Source: Niveispirillum fermenti
GTDB lineage: Bacteria > Pseudomonadota > Alphaproteobacteria > Azospirillales > Azospirillaceae
Reading direction: 5' to 3'
DNA length: 64,000 bases
NCBI RefSeq assembly: GCF_048066175.1
Contig: NZ_JBLTXA010000024.1
Span: 13,858-77,857, forward strand
The stretch's first letter is position 1, and each line of letters begins with the position of its first letter. The position numbers and the translations under genes were made by a program. Shown here one piece after another: positions 11,401 to 23,400 of this stretch. Below the pieces are notes generated by a model that had not been told where the DNA came from, searched no databases, and worked only from the letters and a program-made list of their open reading frames with translations.

Positions 11401-14400
11401 TTCAGGGTGGCGTTGCCGGCATAGGTCTGGTCGCCGCTGGTATAGACGGATATCGCCGTGACATTGCCCGAACCGGTGGTGGTCAGGCTGGCCAGCGCCG
11501 TCGTGCCGCCGACGACCGCGTTGAACTTCGTGTCACCGCTGGTGGTGATGGTCAGCGCATGGCCGCCGTTCACCGTGCCGGCGAATTCCAGGCCGGCGGT
11601 TCCGGTTTCCACTGTCGTGGCCCCGGCCAGGGTCACATTACCCTTGGCGTCGAAGGTCGCGTCGCTGGTCTGGAACAGCCCGCTCAGCGTCACATCGTCA
11701 TTGTAGGTCTGTTCACCCGTCGTGATCACACCCGTCAGGATGGCGCTGCCCCCGGCATTGGTGGTGATGCTGGTCAGCGCCGTCGTGCCGCCGGCCACAC
11801 CGGACAGCGTCGTCACGCCCGTGCTGTTCAGCACCAGGGCATGCGCCCCGTCGATTGTGCCGCCAAAGGTGATGGCGCCGCTGCCGGCCGCAACCGTGGT
11901 ATCGGCCGTCAGGGTGACCGGCCCGGCGAAGCTGATCGTCCAATTGTTGTTGGACGTATAGGTGCCGCCGATGGTGGCGGCATCACCGATGGTGATGACA
12001 CCGTTGGTGGTGACATTGCCCAGCGTCGTCGTGCCGCCGGCATCGGTGATCAGGCTGGCCAGCGCCGTCGTGCCACCCACGACACCGCTGAACAACGTCG
12101 CCCCCTGGCTGTTGACGGTCAGGGCGTGGGTGCCGTCGACGGTCCCCTGGAAGGTGACGCCACCGGTGCCCGCACTGACCGTGACATTGCCGCCCAGTGT
12201 CAGGGCCTGTGCGGTCAGGAAGTCGCCATTGCCCGTGGTGTAGGTGCCATTCAGTGTGACCGCGTCATTATAGGTCTGGCCACCGGCCGTCGTGACCGAC
12301 CGCAGGCTGCTGGTGCCGCCGGCATTGGTCGTCAGGCTGGCCAGCGCCGTCGTGCCGCCCACGGCGCCGGTCAGCGTCGTCGCCCCCGTGCTGTTCAGCG
12401 CCAGGGCATGGGCACCGTTGATGGTGCCCGTCAGGTTGATGGCATTGGCGCCGGCGTTGATCGTGGTGTCGCCGGCCAGGATGAAGTTGTTGCTTGCCGT
12501 GAAATCCACGGTTCCGACCGTATAGATACCGTCCAGCGTGACGCTGGTCTCACCATAGGTCTGCGCACCCGTCGTCGATACCGACTTCAGGGTGAGCGTG
12601 CCGCCGGCATTGGTCGTCAGGCTGGCCAGCGCCGTCGTGCCACCCACGGCGCCGCTGAGGGCCGTGGTGCCAGCGCTGTTCAGGGTCAGGGCGTGCGCCC
12701 CGTCGATGGTGCCCGTCACCTGGATGGCACCGCTGCCGGTGGCAATCGTCGTGGCTCCGCCAAGCTGGACCGCGCCGGCCAGGGTGACGGCGCCATTGGC
12801 CGTGGTGGTCAGGTTGCCGTTCAGCGTGGCGTTTTCGCCATAGGATTGCGACAGGGTCGTGGTGACAGCCTGCAGGGACACCGTGCCGCCGGCATCGGTG
12901 GTCAGGCTGCTGAGCGCCGTGGTGCCGCCGACCGCCGCGGCAAAGCTGGTGGCCCCGGTGCTGTTGACCGTCAGGGTACGGGCCCCGTCGACCGCGCCGG
13001 AGAAGGTGGCATTGCCGCTGCCGGTGCTGACCGTGGTGTTCCCGCCCAGCGTCACGGCACCGGAGAAGGTGACGGCGCTGTTGGTGGTCGCATAGGTGCC
13101 GTCCAGGGTAACGCCGCTGCCATAGGATTGCGTGCCCGTTGTCCGCACCGACTTGAAGGAGCCGGTGCCGCCGGTATCCGTGGTCAGGCTGGCCAGCGCC
13201 GTCGTGCCGCCGACCGCCCCGCCGACCGTCACGGCGCCCGTGCCGTTCAGCGCCAGCGCGTATGCACCATTGACGGTGCTGGACAGGTTGATCTGGTTGG
13301 CGCCCGCCCCGATGGTCGTGTCGCCGCCCAGGGTCAGGGCCCCGGTCACGCCGAAATTGCCTGTGCCGGTGATGGCATAGGTCCCCGACAATGTGGTGGC
13401 ACCGGTATAGGCCTGGGCGCCGGTGCTGCTCGCACCGGCCGCACTGATGGTGCCGGCCGTGGCGGCCAGGCTGGCCAGGCCCGTCGCGGCTCCCCCCAGC
13501 GTGGCGGTGCCGGTGCCGGCCGTCAGGGTCAGGCCCTTGCCGCCACCGGTGATCGTGCCGCTGATGCCGATATCGCCGTTGAACGGGCTGGTGTTGATGG
13601 TGACGGCGCTGTTGCTGCCGCCCAGCGTGGCATTGCCCGTGATGGTGACGGACTTGCCGGTCAGGTCGCCGGTCAGCGTCGTATTGCCCTTATACTCCTG
13701 CGCACCGGCCGTACCGACAGCGGCCACGGTGATGCTGTTGGCTTCGATCGCCAGGCCGGCCTTGGTCGCATCGCTGCCGGTGGAGTTGAAGTCCTTGGTC
13801 AGGGTGACCGAGCCGCCGGTGGATTTCAGCGTGACATTGCCGCTGGTCCCGGCCGAGAAACCGTTGACCATGTTGGTGTCGGTGATGTTGCCCGTCGTCG
13901 TGACGACGATGTCACCATTGGTGGTGGTCAGGTCGCCAAGCTGGAAGCTGGTGCCCGACAGGTAGATCCCGCCGACACCCGTCACATTGGCCGAGATTTT
14001 CGTGAAGGTGGTATCGAAAGCCGCATCCGCCGAGCCCACGCCCGTGAAGGTGGTCAGATTCAGCGTCTCGCCCGTCAAGGTGGCGCCGCCATCCGCCGAC
14101 AGGACGCTGCCGGTGGCCGCCAGCAATGTCAGCGTGCCCGTGGCACCGGCATTGATGGTATCCAGCGTCAGATCACCGGTCGTCGCCGTCAGGGTGATGG
14201 TGCGGTTGGCACCCGTGGCCGATATGTCGGTAGCCGTGAAGCCGACACTGTTGGTGAAGGTGACATCACCATTCGCCGCCAGCGTGAGGGAGGAAACCTC
14301 GCCGGTGTTGGTGACGATCAGGTTCTTGTCGTTGCCGGTCAGGCTGGCATCCAGCGTGTCGACCGTGGTGGTCAGCGTGGTGTCACCGCCGGCCGAACCG

Positions 14401-17400
14401 CTGACGAAGGTCAGCGCCGAGGCCGTCACCGACACGGTGCGGCCGCCGCCGCTGCTCACGATGTCGGTCGTGCCCTTCAGCGTCACAGCGCCGGTGGTGC
14501 TGAAGCTGCCCGAGGATGGCAGCGTCAGGGTGCCGCCGCTTTCCAGCAGCAGGTTGCCGCTGGAAAGCGACAGTCCTTCGACCGACAGATCGCCCGCCGT
14601 CTTGATATAGGCCGAAGCCCCCGTCCCCAGCGTCAGCGCGCCGCTGCCCAGCGTGGACGTGCCGGTGCCGCTGTTGGAGATGGAAACGACGGCCGCCGCC
14701 TTGGCCGCCGACAGGCCCGTGATGCTGGACACCTTCACCAGCACGGGCGTGCCGTCACCGGTGGCCATATTGGTGACCGCGCCGATATTTCCGTCATTGG
14801 CGGTCAGCGACAGCTTGCCTGCGATGATATGGGTATCGTTGCCGACGGTGGTGATGCCCCCGGCGGCCGTGACGCTGGCCTGGCTGCTGCTGGGGGCACC
14901 GGTGGAAACGCTGGCGCCGGCATACAGCTTGGTGATGGTGACATCGCCGCTGGTGGTGGACAGGGTGACGTCCTTGCCCGCGCCATCGGTCGATTGCACG
15001 ACATTGACCACGGCCAGCGGTCCCGCCGCCGTCACGGTGAGCGAGCCGTCATTGACGGTCAGGCCCGTGCTGCTGTTGCCCAGGCTGACGCCCGCGCTGT
15101 TGCCATCGGCGAGATGGACAGAACCGGTGCCGCTGGTGCCGCCCAGCAGGGTGACAGCATGCGTATTGACGGCATGTGTGCTGGTCCCGATACCGGTGCC
15201 GGCCGTCAGCGTCACGGTGTTGCCCGTGATCCCGGTGCTGGACAGTTCATCATCCGTGATGCTGCCCGAACCCGCGGACAGGGTCACATTGCCGGTACCG
15301 CCGCCGCTGGCATCGACGATGCCCACCTGCAGGTTGGAAATGCCCGTGGCTTCGACATTGATGTCGCTGCCACCGGAGACGAGGCGGCCCAGTGAAATGG
15401 CCGTGTTGGCACCGGTAACACTGATCACGCCGCCATTGGTGACGATGTTGGACAGGCCCAGTTCCGTGCCCGTGGCCTTCAGATAGGTGCCGAGCCCGGC
15501 GGTGGACGATACGGCCGTCAGGTCGCGGCTGTTGACGCCCAGGGCCGCGCTGCTGGAACCGTAACCGGCGGTCGCATTCAGCGTGACGGTGCCGCCGCTG
15601 ATGCTGCTGCCGTTATTGCCCTGCTGAATCCCGCCGGACAGCGCGGTCAGCACCACCTGACCCTCGCCCATGCCGGTACTGACGCTGCCGGCCGTCCCCG
15701 TGCTGCCGATGGTGATGCTGCCATTGGCCGTGACGCGGATATCATTGCCCGCGGCATCGTCCGTGATGGTCATGGTGCCGATCACCACCGTCCCGCCGGC
15801 CGTGACGATCGTGCTGCCATTCTTGACGGAGGTGCTGAGCCCGCCGTTCACACCACCGGTGAAGGCGAGATAGGCCGAACCATCACCCGTCACCGTGGCC
15901 GAGACGAGTGAACCAGTGCCACCGGCGTTAGATGCCGTGATCCGGAACACGTCACTGGCGGTGCCGATGCCGCTGCCGGCCTTCAGATTGATGCTGGCGC
16001 TGGTGCCGCCGGCGGTCAGGCCGATCCCGTTGGAGCGCAGGTGACCACCAGCCTCCAGTGTCAATGCGGCACTGGAACCCCAGCTTACCGCCCCGTCCAG
16101 AGTGAGATCGCCCGAACCGGTCTTGACGGACAATGCACCGTTGCTGGTCAATGCACCCGTGGTCAGCGCGCCGGCATTGGAGACATAGGCGCCACCGGAA
16201 GCGGTATTCAGCGTGAGGCGGGAAACGCTGGTCAGCACTGCCTGGCTGCTGGTGCCGATGCCGGCACCCGTATAGCTGTTGGTGGCCAGCGACAGGCTGC
16301 CGGCCGTGATCAGGCTGCTGCCATTGATGGCCGTGATGCTGGTGGCGGCATTCGTTGTCGTGAAGGCCGCCGTGTTCAGGTCCACGCTGCCGCTGCCGAC
16401 CGAGATGGTGCCGACCGCGATGTTCCCCTTGGCCGAGATGGTCAGGTTGAGGCCCGTCGTGTCGGAGATGTTGGTCAGGGTCGTGGTTGTGCCATTGTCA
16501 CTGGCCGTAAAGGTCAGATTGGTTGCGGTGACCGACAATGTACCGCTGCTGCTCGTGTTGTTCTGCGATGTCTTGCGGTCGATGGTCAGGTCGGTCAGGT
16601 CGCTGTTGCTGCCCACAACGATGTTGCCGCCGGTATTGATGGTCAGCTTCGTGGCGGTGGTCTTGACCCTGGTATTGGCGTTCGTGCTGGCGCCGATGGC
16701 GCCGGCGCCGGCATTGGCGCCGCCCATCGCCGTCAGCACCAGTTCGGCCGCGTCGATAACGGAACTGGTGTCGGACTTGATCGCCGCGTTGGCGGCTGTC
16801 AGCGTCACCTTGTGGCCCGTTGCCGTGATGGCGCCGGCAATGGTCAGGTCCTTCTGCTGCTGACCATTACCGGCAGCCACCACCACATCACCGGCCGCAT
16901 TCATGCTGCTGATGGTCAGGGCTTGGGATTCAGTGAGATAGATGCCGCCCCCGGCTGCCGTCGCCGTCAGGGTCGTCGTGCCGTTGCTGGCGGCACTGAT
17001 GCCCAATGCCTTGCCATCCGCACCGATGGCACCGGATGCCGTCAGGGTCAGGTCGCCGGAACCGGAAATGAAGCCACCGCCCAGGATGGAGCCATTGACC
17101 ACATTGACCGTCACGGCGGCACCGTTCAACGACCAGCCTCCATCGGTATCATCGGGCGAACCGATATCCAGATCGCCGCTGCTGATCTGGAAAACGCTGG
17201 TGCCGGCCACGGTGATTCCCGCGACCTTGGCCTTCTGCTTCAGGTCGACAAGGGCGCCGTTGTTGGCAGAAATCTTCAGATAGCCGGTGGTGATATCCAG
17301 CAAGCCGCCGCCGGTGCCCGCCGTCTGACCAACCGCACCAGAGGAAGCGATCAAATGAACGACACCCGCCTTGATGTATGATGCATCGTCAAGTTCCTGA

Positions 17401-20400
17401 ATACCGGAATTGCCTGACAGTGTCAGTCTGTTGGCAGCACCGATTTCGACACTGTCCACAGTGACCAAACGGTCACCGGTAAAGCTGAAATCCATCCCGG
17501 ATGTGTCGGTGATCTGGCTGAACACTGTGCCGCCGGTATTGGTGTGGGTCGCCTGGACCTGCACGGTCCCCGCCGTTCCATCCAGCCCCGCGCTGACAAT
17601 GTCGAACGTGCGGTCCGCGGTGCTGCTAGAACTGGAGTTGGTCAGCGACAATTTGTCGATATGGGTGCTGGACGTGACATAAACGTCACCCTGCGCCTTC
17701 AGCGTCACCACAGGGGCGTCGATATAGAACCTGGCGCCAGTCGACCCGAGAAGCATGGCATCCAGGGACAGCGAACCCGCCGTGATGCGGGAGAGGCTGC
17801 TGTTGGCGCCGCCGAAAAGCGACGCTTCGGATTTAAGCGTCAGAGTCCCGGCCTTGGTCAGGTCGACAATGCCGACAATCTGCGAGATCTTGGTTTCGAA
17901 GGTGAAGTCGAGGCCGGTCGTGTCGGTCACGGCGAGCGCATAGGAGCTGGAGCCCGAGATCGAAATGGTCGCATTACCGGACAGCAGGCTGTAGGCGGCG
18001 GCGCCATCGCCCGATGTCCGGCTGTTCTTGATGGACAGGGTCTGCAGGTCGGCAGCGCTGTTATTGATATAAACATCGTCCACGGTGTTGATGAACAACG
18101 CCTCGGTATGGGTCCTCAGCGTACTGGCACTCGTACCGGCCGATCCGGTTGCCGTCAGGTTGATCCTGCCGGCCCGCATGGTCATCCCACCACCCAGCGT
18201 GGAAATGCTCTTGGCGGTGCCCGTCGTCGTCAGGCTGAGTGACCGCCCCTTCTGGACGTCGATGTTACCCACGACCAGGGATGTATCGGTGCTGATGCTG
18301 AGATCAAGACCCGACGTGTCGGTGAACGTATTGATCGTGGTGCTGCCCGACGCAAGGCTGGCAGGCATGTTCACCGTAAGGTTCACGCCGGTAATGCTAT
18401 ATTGGTTGATCGCACTGGAATGCCTCAATGTCCAATCGAACTTGTCCAGATCGGCCAGATTATTCAAATAGACATTCAGGCCGCTTGTCAGCGTCAGGCT
18501 TTCCGCCTCGATCAGCAGCGATGTTTCACTAGTGCCGATACTGCCGTTCTCGACCTTCAATGTCAGATCATTGGTGAACAGCCCCCCCGTACTACCGACG
18601 GCCTGGGTCAGGTTCCCGTTGGTGACAGCCAATGTGATTGAACGTCCGTCGGAGGTGGTGCGATTGCTTACACCATCCAGTACAAGGTCACCCGCATTCT
18701 GGTAATTCACGTCACCCGTAGCATTGATTTTCAACGTGCCGACTGTACCGAAGAACGTCGATTGTCCGCTCTGTGAATTGCCAACGGAGCTGGCCATGAT
18801 TTCCAGGCGGCCAGCGGTGATCACACTGGTTGACCGACTGGCGTTAACGGTGGCACCGCTGAAGGTATCACCGGACGTCGTGCCGGCCTGCAGCTTCACC
18901 GTTCCGGTGCCGACATTGATTCCCGAAACATTGATCTGCTTGGTTGAAAGAACAGTCAGATTGAGGGGGGACGAGGTCTGCGAGATATTCTGAATATTCA
19001 GGCCCGATACACTATTGTTTAAAACAGCAACATTCAGACTGAGCGAAGGGTTATTGCTACCATACACTTCATATGTATAGGATCCGCTATTAACCGAACC
19101 GGTCGTCTCAAAAGAAAGATCCAGCGTCAGATCGGTCAGGGTTGTTGCGTTGTCCCAACGGACACTGCCACCAGACTTGATGTAAAGTTTCTTCGTATCC
19201 ACGAAGAACATTGCATCGTTGTTGCCGATACCGCCCGTGTTCGATCCCGTGGCCGTCAGCGAAACCTCACCAGCGGTAATGGTACCGTCTTGATTGTTGC
19301 CAGTGATGAAGCTGTAAACGGTGGAGCCGCCGGACCCGGCGCTCCCCGTGCTCTTCAAAGTCACCTTGCCAGTGGTGGACGTCCCGGCATCGATCGAAGA
19401 GACACGGATCGCCCGATCGACGCTGTAGCTGAAATCCATGATGCCGGCGCCGCTATTGGCACCCACCGTGGTCACGCCACCCGCTTCGGTGACGGTAACA
19501 CTCCGCCCCGAGCCGACATTGATGAAGCTGATGGTATTGATGTCTGTGAGAGACGTGGTCTTGTGCGTATTGGTGACCGCCAGTGTGGTCAGGGCCGTAT
19601 TGCTGTTGTTGATATAGATATTGCCGTTATTGGTGACGCTCAGCGACGCCGCGCTGGTCTTGAAGGCCCGGCTGGAGGAGCCGATGGCACCGCCATCGCT
19701 GCCGGTGCCGGTGGCAACCAACGTGACGCTGCTGGCAATGACCGTACCCCCGCCCGAAAGCGACAGGCTGGAATTGGCCCCACCGCCTTCCGTCTTCAGT
19801 GTGACCGCGCCGGAGACGACGATTTCGCTGACGGCGATGTTCTTGCTCGCGCTCAGGCCGAAATCAGTCAGCCCGGCGCTGCCAACCACATCGACGGTCA
19901 GCGTCGTCCCGTTATCCGTCAGGGCAACCACTTCCCCTGCCGGGCCCGTGATGCCGAAAAGGCTTGCCGTGTTGCTCGCGGTCGTGCTGTTGGTGCTGGC
20001 GATGGTCAGATGGGTCAGTCCCACATCGCTGCCAACATAGATGTCGCGGCCGGCCGACACGTCCAGCTTGGTACTGCTGATCAGGATGGGGCTGCTGGAC
20101 GATCCGATGGACGAACTGGTCCCGGCCGTCAGGCTGACCGATCCGGCGACGATGCGGTCACTGCCCCCGCCGGTCTTGGTGATGGCGCCATCGCCGACGA
20201 CCACGAACTTGCCGGCCCCCACATTGGCCGCCCCCAGACCGACGGTCCCACCCTTGACCGTCAGCGAGAAATCCAGATCGGTGGCGCTGGTCAATGTCGC
20301 AAGGCTGCCGGCACCGCTGATGCTGACCGTCTGACCAGTGCCACTGATCGACACGCTGCCGCTGCCGCTGTCGCGGATGATATCCAGGCTGGTAAGGGCC

Positions 20401-23400
20401 TGGTCATTATCGATGTCGATGGTGCTCTTACCCTCGACCGTGAGTTTCCCGGTCTTCAGCTTGAGCTGCCGGCTGCTGCCGATGCTGTTGCTGCTGCTGG
20501 CCCGCAGGCTGATGGAACCGCCTTCGACCCGCGCATCGGTTTCGCTGTCATCGTTGATGGCACCGCTGGCGGTGATACTGATCGCCCCGGTGCCGCCGCC
20601 GGCCTTGATCTCTCCCAGGTCCAGCGCGCCGCTGCTGCTCAGCGTGAGGCTGTCGCCACCGGCCACCACCTTGGTCAGGGTCAGCGTGTCGCCGCCAGTG
20701 AAGGCGTTGGCCCGGACATTGATGATACCGGCCGTTGCTTCCGCAACAAGTTCGCCAGCATCCACCTGGAGCAAAGTGGCACTGGTGCCGATGTTCTGCG
20801 ACGCCTTCAATTCCATCTTGCCGGTGGAACGGATGGTGTTGCTGCTCGTGGAGGAGAGGATGGAGCCCGAAAGGGCCTCCATCGTGAGCGCACCCTTGGT
20901 CGTGCCGACAGTACTGGAAGAAATCTCGATGTCGCCCGCAAGCAGCCTCAGCACGATATCGCCATTGCTGGTACGGAAATTATCGGTGAAGGCGCCGCCT
21001 TTGCCGACCAGGAGAGCACTATCGGCGTTGGTCGGATTGACAATCGAACTGGCCGTGACGTAGATGCCGGCCTCTCCGTCCGCAAGCCCGCTGCCCGTAC
21101 CGGCATAGACGGCGATCGCGCGGGCCACGATATCAATGTCCATACCAGCATCGGACGCACCGACACTCTTGGCTGCCTGCAGGTTGACAGCCCCCGCCAG
21201 GACGCGGGTGCTGTCACTGCCATCATCCTTGATGGCACCCGTGGTGGACTTGAACAGGACGGTGTTGAGGGTCTTCGTCGACGCCCCCCCCATCGGGGAC
21301 GGCATGCTGAACTCAAGACTGCCGATATTCACTTCGCCCAGGGTGATGTCGCGGTCGCCGGTGAAGCTGAAGATGTTCAGGCCCCGACTTTCATCCCAAC
21401 CGCCGTTGCTGATCAGTCGCGTGAAGAGGTAACCGTCCGGCCCGTCGGTCAGGGACACATCCAGGCTCTGACCCGTGATGCCGAACATGTAGTCCGCGTC
21501 GGCGTCCTTGTGGGTGCTGGCGATCACCAGCCGGTTGAAATAGCTTTCATTGGCGATGACCAGATCGCCGGCCGTGGTCACTTCCAGGTCTTGGGTACTG
21601 ATACCCAACGCCGCCCCGTTGGCCCCCACACCTTCCGTCGCCGACAGCTTGAGCACACTGGCCGAAAGGAAGGTGTTGCGGTTGCCATCGTCCAGGATCG
21701 ACCCTTCGGTCGTCGTGATGGATGCCGAGGGAGGCGCGGCGTTGCCGGTTGTCGAGTCCGCTATGCGCAACCGGCCCAGAACCAGGTTCTTGTCGCTGGT
21801 AAAGCTGAAGCTGGTCAGGAAGCTGTTGGAAATATCGCTGATCGTCACCGTGGTGCCATTGTCGGTAACGTCGAATGTCTGGCTCAGCGCGGTCAGCACG
21901 AAGCTGTTAGGGGTGGAGCCCGTATGCTTGTTGTTGATGGTCAGCCTGGTCAGGTGCGAATCATTATCAATAAAGAAGCTGCCCGTGTTTGTGACACTCA
22001 GCACCCCCGTCCGGGTGTCCAGGCGTGCGGCATCGGCACCGACATCGCCGCCCGCAGTGATCGTGACGCCCGTACCGCCCACCTTGTTGCCGGCCGCGGC
22101 AATGATCTTTCCCGATGTGGTCAGCGAAACCGTTCCCGAAAATGTGGCCGTACCCAGGGTGCCGACGGTGGTTTCCGCCCCGTCGCCTTCGACGGTAGCA
22201 TTGATGGTTGCAGAGGCCAGACGCTTCAGCGTCACCGAACCCGTCTGCGTCAAGGTCAGCGATGAGGCGCTGACCGCGTCGATCTCATTGACCTGGGTCA
22301 GCAGGGTCATCGTATGGGTGGCGTTGGTCGCGACGACCTTCAGCTTGTCGCCCGTGATGCCCGTGCCGCCGCTTTGGCTGGTGGTGGTGCCGTCAACTGT
22401 CAGGGTGACGTTGCCGCTACCGGCATTGATGGTGCCGTAGCTCAGGTTGTTGGCAACGCTGACATCGATATTGCCGGCACCTGACGCTATGGCGATGTCA
22501 TGGAGATTGGCGCTGCCCCGGGTCACCTTCAGGACGATGTCGCCATTATTGGCTCTGACTTCGGAGAATATGGTGTTGGCGCTGTCCGACGACCCGGCGT
22601 TCGTGAAATATACCCCGCCATTGCCGGCATTGGCCAGCAGGCTGGTCGCACCGACGGCCGTGATGGCGTCGGTGGGGGAACCGATGGCGCCGCCCGCCTG
22701 CAGAACCAGACCGCCGCTGCTCCTGATCAGAGTGGCGCTGTCACCATCGTCGATGATGGAGCCGGTGGTGCTTTGCAGGCTGAAATTGCCCGGGCTGAAA
22801 GCCTGATTCGTTATCGCGCCAACGGTGATCGTGCCGGTCGCCTTGATCGTGGACAGAACGGTGGAACCGGTGGTGACGCTGTTCAGCGAGAGGGCGCCGG
22901 TATTGTCGATATTGATAATACCGGAACCCGACGTGCTGGTCAGGCTGGTGACCGCGGTGGAGAGCGGCGAGCCGGTGGCGCCGATGGCACCGTTGGTCCC
23001 CGTCGTTCCCCGTGCGACCAGGGTCAGCGCGTTGCCGGTGATCAACGGGCTGGCGCCCGTGCTGGTGATGTCACCGCCATTGGCGGTCAGGGCCACATCG
23101 CCGGACCCGGCATTCAGGATGCCGATGGCCAGTCCCTTGTCGGACGTGAAGCTGAAATTCAGGTTGCCGGGCGAGGAGATGTTGGTCAGCGTCTGGCCAT
23201 TCGCCCCGTCGGTGACGGTGAAGGCCAGGCCCGTGGCGCTGATGCTGTAGATGTTCGCATCACTGCTGGCCACATGGTTGGCCGTGATGGACAGGCCGGA
23301 CAGGGCTGTGGCGTTGCTGACATGGATATTGCCGCCCGTGGCGACCGACAGCACGCCCGTGCTGGTGGAAATGGCGGCACCCGAGGCACCGACATGGCCG

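Noticed and set aside
5688..15395. A 3,235-codon open frame on the plus strand
   Set aside because: It is the antisense of the tpsA repeat region. High GC and repeated sequence keep the opposite frame free of stops; the translation is Arg/Gly/Gln-rich low complexity with no domain. The TPS reading on the other strand has signal peptide, domain and partner gene.
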